Shown here: in pieces, positions 17,010 through 25,648 of the stretch | Position numbering within the stretch: position 1 is the stretch's first letter | Layout of the letters: each line of letters begins with the position of its first letter | From: an uncultured Bacillota bacterium | GTDB lineage: Bacteria > Bacillota > Sulfobacillia > JAMDAP01 | Direction of reading: 5' to 3' | Length of the DNA stretch: 35,531 nucleotides | Assembly (NCBI GenBank): GCA_937868875.1 | Contig: CALMNP010000027.1 | Span: forward strand, 1 to 35,531 | Program-made: the position numbers and the translations under genes | Notes under the pieces: generated by a model | The model's input: only the letters and a program-made list of their open reading frames with translations | Databases searched by the model: none | Told to the model about the DNA's origin: nothing

Positions 17010-17711
17010 ATGACCACCCAACTGTATCAGACGCGTCGCCGGCTGATTACGGCCATCAAGAAGAAGGGCACGATGGCCGTGGGCGACCTGGCCGACGAGC
17101 TGGGCGTCACCGGCATGGCCGTCCGCAAGCACCTGGCCGGGCTGGAGCGCGACGGGCTTGTAACCGCAACCCTGGAGCACCGGGAGACCGGGCGACCGCG
17201 CTACGTCTATTCGCTGACCCAGCTGGCCCACGACCTGTTCCCCCAGAGCTACCACCACATCGCCTTGAACGTCCTCGACGACATCGCCGAGCTGTATGGC
17301 CCGGCGGAAGTCAACCGCGTGCTGGGCCGGCGCTCCGACCGGATGGAGGAGCGGTATCGGAAGGCCGTCGAGGGCAAGGATATCCCCGACAAGGTTGCAG
17401 ACCTGAGCCGGATGCGTGACGAAGACGGCTTCCTGGCCGACTGGGAGCGGGAGGGCGACGCGTTCGTCCTCCGCGAACACCACTGCCCCCTCTTCCAGGT
17501 GGCGTCCGAGCATCCGGTCGCCTGCTCCCTGGAACTGCAGATGTTCCGCAACCTGATGCCCGAGGCCGAGGTTTCCCGCTCCCACTGCCAGGTGGATGGT
17601 CAGCACGTCTGTACGTACCACATCCGGCCCCGGCAGGTCGCCGCCGGCGGGCAGACTGAGACGGCGGGCAGCAAGCGGGCGCGCCCCGAGACTCCGGAAA
17701 CCGGGAGGTGA
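17010..17711 (+). CDS. Winged-helix transcriptional regulator, SufR-like, with four C-terminal cysteines
   Basis: KKGTMAVGDLADELGVTGMAVRKHLAGLERDGLVTATLEHRETGRPRYVYSLT is a DeoR/SufR-type wHTH; C-terminal C-x12-C-x20-C-x7-C. Start MTTQLYQTRRRL, the ORF track start is over-extended. Confidence 0.8.
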   Translation: MTTQLYQTRRRLITAIKKKGTMAVGDLADELGVTGMAVRKHLAGLERDGLVTATLEHRETGRPRYVYSLTQLAHDLFPQSYHHIALNVLDDIAELYGPAEVNRVLGRRSDRMEERYRKAVEGKDIPDKVADLSRMRDEDGFLADWEREGDAFVLREHHCPLFQVASEHPVACSLELQMFRNLMPEAEVSRSHCQVDGQHVCTYHIRPRQVAAGGQTETAGSKRARPETPETGR

Positions 17712-17717
17712 CCATCC

Positions 17718-18296
17718 GTGCAGAAACCACGGCGCCTGGTCGTCGCCATCACCGGCGCGAGCGCGTCCCGCTACGGAGTGCGCCTCCTGGAGGCCCTGCG
17801 CGAGGCTGGGGTGGAGACCCACCTCATCATCAGCCGCTGGGCCGAGGCCAACCTATTGCAGGAATCCTCGTATACGCCGGACTACGTGCGTTCCCTGGCC
17901 AGCCAGGTGCATGGGGACGGCAACCTGGGCGCCGCCGTGGCCAGCGGTTCCTTCCGCACCGACGGCATGGCCATCGTCCCCTGCAGCATGAAGACGCTGG
18001 CGGCCATCGCCACGGGCCTGACCGACAACCTCGTCGCCCGGGCCGCCGACGTGACGCTGAAGGAGGGGCGCAAGCTGGTGCTGGCGCCGCGGGAGACCCC
18101 CCTCTCCGCCATCCACCTGGAGAACATGCTGAAGCTGGCGCGACTGGGCGTCGCCATCATGCCGCCCGTCCCCGCCTTCTACGGACGGCCCCAGACCCTC
18201 GACGACCTGGTCGACCACTTCGTCGGCCGCGTTCTGGACCGGTTCGACGTGGAGCACAACCTCTACCGCCCCTACACCGGCGGCGGCGAGTCTTGA
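17718..18296 (+). CDS. ubiX: UbiX family flavin prenyltransferase
   Basis: RLVVAITGASASRYGVRLLEALREAGVETHLIIS; MAIVPCSMKTLAAIATGLTDNLVARAADVTLKEGRKLVLAPRETPLSAIHLENMLKLARLGVAIMPP. Confidence 0.95.
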   Translation: MQKPRRLVVAITGASASRYGVRLLEALREAGVETHLIISRWAEANLLQESSYTPDYVRSLASQVHGDGNLGAAVASGSFRTDGMAIVPCSMKTLAAIATGLTDNLVARAADVTLKEGRKLVLAPRETPLSAIHLENMLKLARLGVAIMPPVPAFYGRPQTLDDLVDHFVGRVLDRFDVEHNLYRPYTGGGES

Positions 18297-18330
18297 CCGG
18301 CGGGATACCAGAGCGGGAGGCGACTCAAGG

Positions 18331-18711
18331 GTGCACCGAGTGATCACCGGCCATGTGGGCGACGGACGACGCCGGTTGGACTACACCGCCGTAGCCACGG
18401 AGGGCGGCCTCACCGTGACCCTCACGGGCGGCGACAGGGCCCACGTGGGTGCTGTGGCCGTCGCCCAGCCCCGGCCCAGCCTCAAGGACCCACGGCGCAC
18501 CAGCGCCAGTACCTCGGTCATCACTGTGGTCGGGCATCAGGACGACGAAGTCGCCAGACCCCTGGCCCACCTGTTGGCCGCGAACACCGGCCAGCCGGCT
18601 GCTGTCAGCATCGGCATTCACTGGGATGACTGCACGGCGGACGACATCGAAGCGTCGCGCGCCATGGTCATGGAGGCGGGCCGGGCCGTGCTCTCGGCCC
18701 TGAAGTCCTAG
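18331..18711 (+). CDS. LpdD-like small protein (putative prenylated-flavin chaperone family)
   Basis: TVTLTGGDRAHVGAVAVAQP...VITVVGHQDDEVARPLAHLLAANTGQPAAVSIGIHWDDCTADDI resembles LpdD-type proteins as I recall them; follows ubiX. Confidence 0.6.
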   Translation: MHRVITGHVGDGRRRLDYTAVATEGGLTVTLTGGDRAHVGAVAVAQPRPSLKDPRRTSASTSVITVVGHQDDEVARPLAHLLAANTGQPAAVSIGIHWDDCTADDIEASRAMVMEAGRAVLSALKS

Positions 18712-18761
18712 GAGGCGTCACAGGCGTAACGGCGCAGCAACTGCGAACTTCGCGCCTGCCA

Positions 18762-18793
18762 AAGACCCCGAGGGGCTCTCCCCTCGGGGTCTT
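18762..18793. terminator. Hairpin terminator after the ubiX-LpdD-like genes
   Basis: aagaccccgagggg-ctct-cccctcggggtctt: perfect 14-bp stem. Confidence 0.75.
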
Positions 18794-19031
18794 CCCGTAT
18801 CCGAACGGACCCTGTGTCAAAGTACTGCGCCTAGGTTTTTTTCCTCCGCCAATGGGACAAACTCCCTTCTGAGTCCCGGTTGCAAACCCATAGATACTAC
18901 TGTCAACCGGGGAAGGATTTAGCTCCCCCACTGTCTAAAGATTTCTTGCAACGACTTCACTGACAGGGGGTGGTATGGACAACCGGACTCCTGGCCCAAT
19001 GTAGTACCGAGACTGCCACGGAGGTGTCAGC

Positions 19032-20165
19032 ATGAACGGTTTCCTCGGACCCCTGCAGAAGGTCGGTAAGGCGTTGATGACCCCGGTCGCAGTGCTGCCC
19101 GCTGCCGGTCTGCTCCTGCGCTTCGGTCAGCCCGACCTGCTCAACATCAAGTGGCTCGCCGACGCCGGCGGAGCCCTCTTCGACAACCTGCCCCTGCTGT
19201 TCGCCATCGGCGTGGCCATCGGCCTGGCCAGCGAGGCGGGCGTGGCCGGCCTCTCCGGCATGGTGGCCTACTTCGTCATGACCAAGGTCGCCGTTGACTT
19301 CAACAAGGACATCAACATGGGCGTCCTTGCCGGTATCATCGCCGGTTCTCTGGCCGGCTGGGCCTACAACCGCTTCCACACCACCAAGCTGCCCGAGTTC
19401 CTGGGCTTCTTCGGCGGTAGACGGTTCGTACCCATCATCACTGCACTGTTGGCACTTATTCTGGGTATCGTCTTCGGCTTTGTCTGGCCCCCGATTCAGA
19501 ACGTCATCAATGCCATCGGCCAGTGGATCATCGGCGCGGGCGCCCTGGGCGTCTTCGTGTTCGGTGTGATGAACCGCCTGCTTATCCCCCTTGGCCTGCA
19601 CCACATCATCAACAGCCTGGTCTGGTTCGTGTTCGGCAACTACACCGACGCGACCGGCAAGGTGGTCACCGGCGACCTGAACCGTTTCTTCGCCGGCGAC
19701 CCCAATGCGGGCGCCTTCATGACCGGTTGGTTCCCGATCATGATGTTCGGCCTGGTGGGTGTGGCCCTGGCCATCTACCAGGAGGCCAAGCCGAGCCAGA
19801 GGGCGGCCGTGGGCTCGATCATGTTCGGCGCCGCCCTGACAGCCTTCGTCACCGGCGTCACGGAACCCCTCGAGTTCGCCTTCATGTTCGTCGCCCCGGT
19901 TCTCTACCTCGTCCACGCCCTTCTGGCCGGGTCCTCCATGGCTCTGGTCTATATCCTGGGCATCAAGGACGGCTTCACCTTCTCCGCAGGCCTCATTGAC
20001 TACATCCTCAACTTTGGCCTGGCCACCAACCCCCTCCTGCTGATCCCCATCGGTCTGATCTACCTGGTCATCTACTGGGCCCTGTTCCGGTTCATGATCC
20101 GCCGGTTCAACATCATGACGCCCGGCCGCGAGCCGGACGACGCCGAGATGGCCACAGCCGACTAA
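19032..20165 (+). CDS. PTS transporter subunit EIIC (glucose/N-acetylglucosamine family)
   Basis: LQKVGKALMTPVAVLPAAGLLLRFG; FGVMNRLLIPLGLHHIINSLVWF; GVTEPLEFAFMFVAPVLYLVHALLAG (EIIC motif). No EIIA or EIIB domain in the same ORF. Confidence 0.95.
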   Translation: MNGFLGPLQKVGKALMTPVAVLPAAGLLLRFGQPDLLNIKWLADAGGALFDNLPLLFAIGVAIGLASEAGVAGLSGMVAYFVMTKVAVDFNKDINMGVLAGIIAGSLAGWAYNRFHTTKLPEFLGFFGGRRFVPIITALLALILGIVFGFVWPPIQNVINAIGQWIIGAGALGVFVFGVMNRLLIPLGLHHIINSLVWFVFGNYTDATGKVVTGDLNRFFAGDPNAGAFMTGWFPIMMFGLVGVALAIYQEAKPSQRAAVGSIMFGAALTAFVTGVTEPLEFAFMFVAPVLYLVHALLAGSSMALVYILGIKDGFTFSAGLIDYILNFGLATNPLLLIPIGLIYLVIYWALFRFMIRRFNIMTPGREPDDAEMATAD

Positions 20166-20338
20166 CAGTTCCATCCATCCGCCGAGTCGTTGCGGGGGAG
20201 GCCTTGCGCCTCCCCCAACTCTATCTTTCGGTTGTTTCGTAATCGGAAGCGTCCGGCCCGCCGCCGACGGGGGCGCAGGAATCAGTCCCAGAGCGGAGAA
20301 GCTATGCTGCGTAAAGAAAACATGGGAGGGACGCCGCA

Positions 20339-20575
20339 ATGAGTGAAAAGGCAGCCCAGATCCTGGAGGCCCTCGGTGGAAAGGAAAACATCAAGAGCCT
20401 GGATTCCTGCATCACGCGCCTGCGCTGCACCCTGGTGGACCTGAAGAAGATGGACGAACGGAAGCTGAAGTCCCTCGGTGCTGTGGGCATTATGAAGATG
20501 GGCACCGCCGTCCAGGTGGTCATGGGAACTCTGGCCGAAGCCTACGAACGCGAAATCAAGGAACTGATGAAGTAA
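20339..20575 (+). CDS. PTS EIIB component (glucose family), stand-alone
   Basis: ILEALGGKENIKSLDSCITRLRCTLVDLKKMDERKLKSLGAVGIMKMGTAVQVVMG: C(I/A)TRLR phospho-Cys motif. Confidence 0.95.
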   Translation: MSEKAAQILEALGGKENIKSLDSCITRLRCTLVDLKKMDERKLKSLGAVGIMKMGTAVQVVMGTLAEAYEREIKELMK

Positions 20576-21537
20576 TGACCTCAGGGATTCCGGAACCCCT
20601 GGCCAAGGTCCCCCGTATTCTAGATGCCCGCGCCTCCCACTTCGCCCAGATGTCCGCCTCTCAACTGTTTGATAGCATCCGCCGCACGGAGGGGCGCACC
20701 CTGGCCGCTGAGATCGTGGTGCCGTTTCCACCTCTGGTTGACGGCGTCTCCAACCCCGAGTTGGCGGCCGCCTTCGGCGCTGACCTCCTGATCCTCAACT
20801 TCTACGACACCCACTCCCCCTGGATCACGGGCCTGCCCGACGACCCGCCGGCCAGCCCGTACCCGGGATACGGAACCAGCCCCCTGGCGCAGGTGGCGGC
20901 GCTTACCGGCCGCCCCGTGGGCATCAACCTGGAACCGGCGGCCCCAGAGGCCAACCTCCCGGAAGGCCGTCTGGCCACGCCGGACAACGCCAGGCTGGCG
21001 GTGGAACACGGCGCCGTCTGTCTGCTCATCACGGGCAACCCGGCCACGGGTGTCACCAACCGTTCCATCTATGACTCCCTCTCCAAAGTGCGGCAGGCGG
21101 TGGGCGACCGGGCCATCGTCATGTCGGGCAAGATGCATGGGGCCGGCACCTGGCCGGTTCTGGGCGAGGACTACCGCCCCCTGGTTACGGCGGAAGATGT
21201 GGACGCCTTCGCCGGTGCCGGCTGCCAGGTCATGCTGCTGCCGGCGCCGGGCACGGTGCCGGGGCTGACCCTGTCCCAGTTGGCCGACCTGGCCGACAGG
21301 GCCCACCGCAAGGGCCTGCTGGTGATGACCTCCGTGGGCACCTCCCAGGAGGGCGCCGACGAGGCCACCATCCGGCGCATCGCGCTCGACGCCAAGGAAG
21401 CAGGGGCAGACATCCACCACATCGGCGACGCCGGCTACCACGGCGTGGCGGTGCCGGAGAACATCCTCACCTACTCTCTGGCCATCCGCGGCCGACGGCA
21501 CACCTACCGCCGCATGGCCTCATCCGTGCTGCGGTGA
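20575..21537 (+). CDS. TIM-barrel / PEP-phosphonomutase-like protein of unknown function linked to PTS genes
   Basis: 320 aa, start overlaps the EIIB stop; GADLLILNFYD, RPVGINLEP, GAVCLLITGNPATGVTN, GADIHHIGDAGYHGVAVPENI suggest a repetitive beta/alpha barrel. Confidence 0.6.
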   Translation: MTSGIPEPLAKVPRILDARASHFAQMSASQLFDSIRRTEGRTLAAEIVVPFPPLVDGVSNPELAAAFGADLLILNFYDTHSPWITGLPDDPPASPYPGYGTSPLAQVAALTGRPVGINLEPAAPEANLPEGRLATPDNARLAVEHGAVCLLITGNPATGVTNRSIYDSLSKVRQAVGDRAIVMSGKMHGAGTWPVLGEDYRPLVTAEDVDAFAGAGCQVMLLPAPGTVPGLTLSQLADLADRAHRKGLLVMTSVGTSQEGADEATIRRIALDAKEAGADIHHIGDAGYHGVAVPENILTYSLAIRGRRHTYRRMASSVLR

Positions 21538-21581
21538 CGAACCCACCCAGAAAAAGCCGCCGACTGTTGCCGGCAGCTTTA

Positions 21582-21610
21582 AGACCCGGCCCCCAGGTGG
21601 GACCGGGTCT
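21582..21610 (+). terminator. Hairpin terminator after the PTS operon
   Basis: agacccgg...ccgggtct stem just downstream of the CDS, followed by CTGTGTTT. Confidence 0.6.
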
Positions 21611-21622
21611 CTGTGTTTCAGC

Positions 21623-21802
21623 CTAGGGTATGACGCCGAATCCTCGGATCGCATCCACCAGCGATTGCCCCAGCGGGCTGCGGGCGAGCAGATAGAGGAG
21701 CGATACGATCACCAGCGCTTCGGCCAGGCGGCCCAGCCAACGGTCCTGCGAATTCCGGTGCTCCCGGCGGCGCTGCTGCAGGCGCTCCATTCTGCTTTCC
21801 AT
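21623..21802 (-). CDS. Small membrane protein (59 aa), unknown function
   Basis: Own translation: MESRMERLQQRRREHRNSQDRWLGRLAEALVIVSLLYLLARSPLGQSLVDAIRGFGVIP*; ATG 2 nt after the arginase stop; not in the ORF track. Confidence 0.55.
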   Translation of the reverse strand: MESRMERLQQRRREHRNSQDRWLGRLAEALVIVSLLYLLARSPLGQSLVDAIRGFGVIP

Positions 21803-21804
21803 CG

Positions 21805-22677
21805 CTATAGAATGCGCTCCCCCAGGGCCGCGGCGATGAGGCTGACCGCCAGTTCACCGGTGGAATTGCCCCGGTCCATAATGGGGTTCAGCTCAACCAC
21901 GTCCAGGGCGCGCAGGATGCCGGCCTCGGCAATCATCTCCATGGCCAGGAAGGCCTCCCGCAGGCTGAGGCCGGCGCGCACAGGCGTGCCGACACCCGGG
22001 GCTACGGTGGGGTCCAGCGAGTCCAGGTCGAAGGAAACATGAGCGTCCCTGCCCACCAGTGCCAGGGACTCCTCCATCACGCGGGCCATGCCGAAGCGGT
22101 CGATCTCGTGCATGGTGTAGACCGTGATGCCCATGTCCTGAAGCAGCAGTCGCTCGCCGGGGTCGACGGAGCGGATGCCCACCATCACGGTGCGCTTCGG
22201 GTCGATGGCCGGCTTACTGTAGAACATCAGGCCCAGCAGGGCCGCCACGGGCATGCCGTGGATATTGCCTGAGGGCGAGGTGGCGATCGTGTTGATGTCC
22301 GAGTGAGCGTCGATCCAGAGCAGGCCTGTGCCCGGAAACGCTTGGCTGGTGGCCCGGACGCTGCCCATGGCCAGGCTGTGGTCCCCGCCCAGTACCAGCG
22401 GCAGCCGACCTGTACCGTGAATGTCAAGGCAGGCCTTCTCCAGGTGATTGCAGACGGAGAGGATGGGAGCCTGGCAGCGGAGGCCGCCCTCCTCTTCCCG
22501 GGGCACGGTCTCCACCACGGGCACCTCCAGGTTGCCCAGGTCGACCGCGTCCGCCCCCAGGGCCTCCAGCCTCTCCTCCAGGTGGGCATATCGAATGGCG
22601 CTGGGCCCCATGTCCACGCCGCGCCGGCTGGCGCCGAGGTCCATGGGAACACCGACTATGGATACCTTCACTGCCAC
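21805..22677 (-). CDS. rocF: Arginase (ureohydrolase family)
   Basis: VSIVGVPMDLGASRRGVDMGPSAIRYA; LVLGGDHSLAMGSV; LLWIDAHSDINT; VSFDLDSLDPTVAPGVGTPV. GTG at 22677 with GGAGG upstream. Confidence 0.92.
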   Translation of the reverse strand: MAVKVSIVGVPMDLGASRRGVDMGPSAIRYAHLEERLEALGADAVDLGNLEVPVVETVPREEEGGLRCQAPILSVCNHLEKACLDIHGTGRLPLVLGGDHSLAMGSVRATSQAFPGTGLLWIDAHSDINTIATSPSGNIHGMPVAALLGLMFYSKPAIDPKRTVMVGIRSVDPGERLLLQDMGITVYTMHEIDRFGMARVMEESLALVGRDAHVSFDLDSLDPTVAPGVGTPVRAGLSLREAFLAMEMIAEAGILRALDVVELNPIMDRGNSTGELAVSLIAAALGERIL

Positions 22678-22762
22678 GTTACCTCCTTGAATCGACTCTC
22701 CGGCCGACCATGGCGACTGCGCCCAACCACGGCCGACCAGGAGAGACCGGGCCCGCTGCCAC

Positions 22763-24340
22763 CTAGCGGTCGGCGGCGGAGAGAGCGACCTGCACCTGGT
22801 TCTTGCCCAAACGCTTGGCGCGGTAGAGAGCGGCATCGGCGGAATGGATGATGCTTTCCGCTTCCGCGTCCTTGCCCCGCGCCGCCGCGACGCCAATGCT
22901 GACGGTGACGGTCAGGCTCTCGCGCCCGACGATGAAGGGCGTGTCGGCCAGGGTATGACAGATGCGCTCCGCCACGAAGCGGGCATCTTGAAGGTCGGTT
23001 TCCGGCATCAGGACGACGAACTCGTCGCCGGCGTAACGGATGATGAGGTCCGAGCGGCGAACGGCGTCGGTCAGGATCGAGCCAAAGACCCGAAGCAGGC
23101 GGTTGCCCTCCAGGTGGCCGAAGCGGTCATTGACCGCCTTTAAGGTGTCCAAGTCCATCATCAGGAGGGCCATCCAGTGGCCGTAGCGGTGAGACCGGGC
23201 CACCTCCTCCGCCAGACGCGACTCCAGGTAGCGGGCGTTGTACAGTCCCGTCAGGCCGTCCGTGATGGCGAGCCGCTCGGCTTCTTCGAAGAGTCGGGCG
23301 TTCTCGATGGCCACCGCCGACTGATTGGCGAAGATGGCCGCCAGGCGCAGGTCCTGATTGTGGAACTGGTAGAGCCCCTGGCGCGACAGCCGGATGACGC
23401 CCAGAACCCGATCCTCGACGGACAGGGGCACCAGCATGTAGGAGGCGTCCTCCACGTCGGTCCCGGGCACATGCTTGGCGCGAGGGTCGCGTTCCGCGTC
23501 CCCCAGCAGCAGCGGCTGCCGGTGCTCCCAGACCCAGCCGACCAATCCCTCGCCGCGCAACGGATGCTGGGCGGCAATGGCTTCGGCCTCACCCCGGGGG
23601 TAGCTCGGGTCCAGGGAGATGACCCGAGGCACCATGGTCCCCTCCGCCGCGTCCTGCAGGTAAACAATGCAGGTGTCGGCCCCGGTGACGGACTTGAGTT
23701 GGGTGACCATGACTTCCAGGGTCCGGGATAGGTCAAGGGAGAGGCTGATGCGGCTGGCTTCCTCCAGGGCGGCCTCCACCAATTGGCGCCGGGTCTTCTG
23801 CTCCTGCACCACCAGGGCGACGACGGTGCTGGAGAAGTAGGCGGCGGCAAAATAGACGGCCACCCGTATCAGCAGCGCCCGGATGAACCAGGCGTCGTAG
23901 CCATAAATCAGAGGCAAGGCCGCGGCGACGGCCACTACGGCCGCCACCCATAGAATCTGCTGCGGTTTGGTAAAAGCCGCCGCGTAGACCACAATCATCA
24001 GGAAGAGCGGTTCCAGGTAGGATTGCGACCCACCGGTGGCGTACACCGCCAGGGCGACGATGGCGCTGGCCGCCACGTTCATGCCCAGGTGCGGCTGGGC
24101 CCGGTAGCGGGCAAAGGGGGCGGCCAGATACCAGGCGCTCATGCTCAAGGCCAGGAGCACGGACAGGATGAGCAGGGGCAGGTTGACCTGCGGGTCGGGA
24201 GCAGGCACAAGGGTGGCCAGTACGCTCGTACCCGCGGCCAAGCCAAAGACAATGCCGACCAGATGCCGGGTCCGGTTCATCAGTTCGATTCGGCCCCGGC
24301 CCAGCTGCGCCAGGGCAGTGGGCTTCTCCGGCTCGGCCAT
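22763..24340 (-). CDS. Membrane-anchored GAF + GGDEF domain protein (diguanylate cyclase-like)
   Basis: Six N-terminal hydrophobic segments, a GAF region, then TDGLTGLYNARYLESRL...DLDTLKAVNDRFGHLEGN...IIRYAGDEFVVLMPE. The motif is AGDEF. Confidence 0.92.
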   Translation of the reverse strand: MAEPEKPTALAQLGRGRIELMNRTRHLVGIVFGLAAGTSVLATLVPAPDPQVNLPLLILSVLLALSMSAWYLAAPFARYRAQPHLGMNVAASAIVALAVYATGGSQSYLEPLFLMIVVYAAAFTKPQQILWVAAVVAVAAALPLIYGYDAWFIRALLIRVAVYFAAAYFSSTVVALVVQEQKTRRQLVEAALEEASRISLSLDLSRTLEVMVTQLKSVTGADTCIVYLQDAAEGTMVPRVISLDPSYPRGEAEAIAAQHPLRGEGLVGWVWEHRQPLLLGDAERDPRAKHVPGTDVEDASYMLVPLSVEDRVLGVIRLSRQGLYQFHNQDLRLAAIFANQSAVAIENARLFEEAERLAITDGLTGLYNARYLESRLAEEVARSHRYGHWMALLMMDLDTLKAVNDRFGHLEGNRLLRVFGSILTDAVRRSDLIIRYAGDEFVVLMPETDLQDARFVAERICHTLADTPFIVGRESLTVTVSIGVAAARGKDAEAESIIHSADAALYRAKRLGKNQVQVALSAADR

Positions 24341-24427
24341 GCTGCTCCCCCCTTTGAAGGATTGCCGTTTTTTGCCTTTCGACATTATGTGACGGTTTCC
24401 TTCAAATCGGGACCGAAGATCAAGAGA

Positions 24428-24763
24428 TCACGAGGCCTTTCCACTCGGGGCGAAACTGGAGACAAAGCCCTCCACCTGGGCCACCGACTTGGCGTCGCGG
24501 CTGTAGAGCCGGTCCACCAGGCGTCCGCCCTCAAACACCAGGAACGAGGGAATGCCCCGAACATCGTAAAGGCGCGCGGTTCCCTGGTTTTCATCCGTGT
24601 TCAGTTCGGCAAAGGCCAGGCCGGGAAACCGCTCCGGGAACTGTCGGTAGGCCGCCTCCACCCGGCGGCAGTCCGGGCACCAGTTGGCGTAGAACTTGAC
24701 CACCAGGAATCCCGGCTTTTGGCGTAACGCCTCTGCAAACACGGCGTCCGTCAGTGTTGTCAT
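24428..24763 (-). CDS. Thioredoxin family protein
   Basis: FLVVKFYANWCPDCRRVEAAYRQFPERFPGLAFAELNTDENQGTARLYDVRGIPSFLVFEGG: CPDC active site plus cis-Pro. Confidence 0.92.
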   Translation of the reverse strand: MTTLTDAVFAEALRQKPGFLVVKFYANWCPDCRRVEAAYRQFPERFPGLAFAELNTDENQGTARLYDVRGIPSFLVFEGGRLVDRLYSRDAKSVAQVEGFVSSFAPSGKAS

Positions 24764-25515
24764 GCTGCTCCCCCCTTACGCTCCAGCCAGGACACCATGT
24801 CACGGACCTGTGCTCCCACGCCGGCGAAGCTGGGCTCAACCGCGAGCCGCTGCCGGGAGCCCGCCGGGCTGGCGGTCAGGGCCTTGCCCGTACGGTTGAA
24901 CCAGACTGCGCCGACCCAGCCTGCGCGTAGCGACCCGGCGATGTCCGATTCCAACGAATCGCCCACCATGACTGTCTCGCCGGCCGGCACTCCGGCCCGC
25001 TCCAGGGCCAGGTCGAAGATGAACCGGTCGGGCTTGGCCCGGCCCACCGCTTCGGAGGCCAGCACCAGTGACCCGTCGAACCAGCGGTCCAGACCGAGGA
25101 GGGCCAACTTGGTCCTCGTCTGCTGCGGGTGACCGTTGGTGATGACCCCCAGAGTCACCTTCCCCGCCAGGGCCGCCAGGAGAGGTTCTACCTCCGGGAA
25201 GGGCCGAATCCCCTGCATCCAGCCGGAGACAAAGAGATCGGCCTCCTTCTGCACCTGATCGCGCTCGCGCCGCAGGTTAAGCCGGGTCAGGACCTGCAAG
25301 AAACGGGCCACCCTCACCTGCTCGAAGGTGAGCCGGCCCGCCATGTACTCGTGCCAGGTGGGTTCCCGGATCGCCTCGTAGGCCTCCAGAGCCTCCGGCA
25401 GGCGGTCGCGGTCTTCTCCCAGCAAGGCTGCCAGGCGAATCTCCAGTTCCCGGCGGCTGGCGCCGCTAAAGTCGTAGAGAGTATCGTCCAAGTCAAAGAA
25501 AATGGCCGCTGACAC
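24760..25515 (-). CDS. HAD superfamily hydrolase (YjjG/YfnB-like)
   Basis: AAIFFDLDDTLYDF; TLGVITNGHPQQTRTKLALLGL; KPDRFIFDLAL; VMVGDSLESDIAGSLRAGWVGAVWFNR. Confidence 0.93.
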   Translation of the reverse strand: MSAAIFFDLDDTLYDFSGASRRELEIRLAALLGEDRDRLPEALEAYEAIREPTWHEYMAGRLTFEQVRVARFLQVLTRLNLRRERDQVQKEADLFVSGWMQGIRPFPEVEPLLAALAGKVTLGVITNGHPQQTRTKLALLGLDRWFDGSLVLASEAVGRAKPDRFIFDLALERAGVPAGETVMVGDSLESDIAGSLRAGWVGAVWFNRTGKALTASPAGSRQRLAVEPSFAGVGAQVRDMVSWLERKGGAA

Positions 25516-25572
25516 CGGTATTTTAGCCCCCGATTCTTACCTGTTTCTTACGGCGAGTGCTTTACTAATGCC

Positions 25573-25601
25573 ATTCCACCATGTCGCCTGTTTCGTGTCA
25601 A
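25573..25601 (-). promoter_or_regulatory. Promoter candidate for the HAD-thioredoxin genes
   Basis: Minus strand TTGACA-N17-TGGAAT upstream of the HAD gene. Confidence 0.5.
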
Positions 25602-25627
25602 CCGGCGCAACCCCGGATATGAGGAAA

Positions 25628-25647
25628 GGCCTCCCTGCGGGGAGGCC
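25628..25647 (-). terminator. Terminator hairpin directly after glpP
   Basis: ggcctccc-tgcg-gggaggcc perfect 8-bp stem immediately downstream of the stop; minus strand continues TTTCCTC. Confidence 0.65.
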
Positions 25648-25648
25648 C

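Noticed and set aside
16172-17017. Peroxiredoxin treated as an ordinary pseudogene with a premature stop
   Set aside because: Only one disruption exists, it is TGA exactly at the catalytic Cys, the flanking frame is intact, and a SECIS-like hairpin follows. Sequencing error or decay is still possible without genome-wide sel gene evidence.
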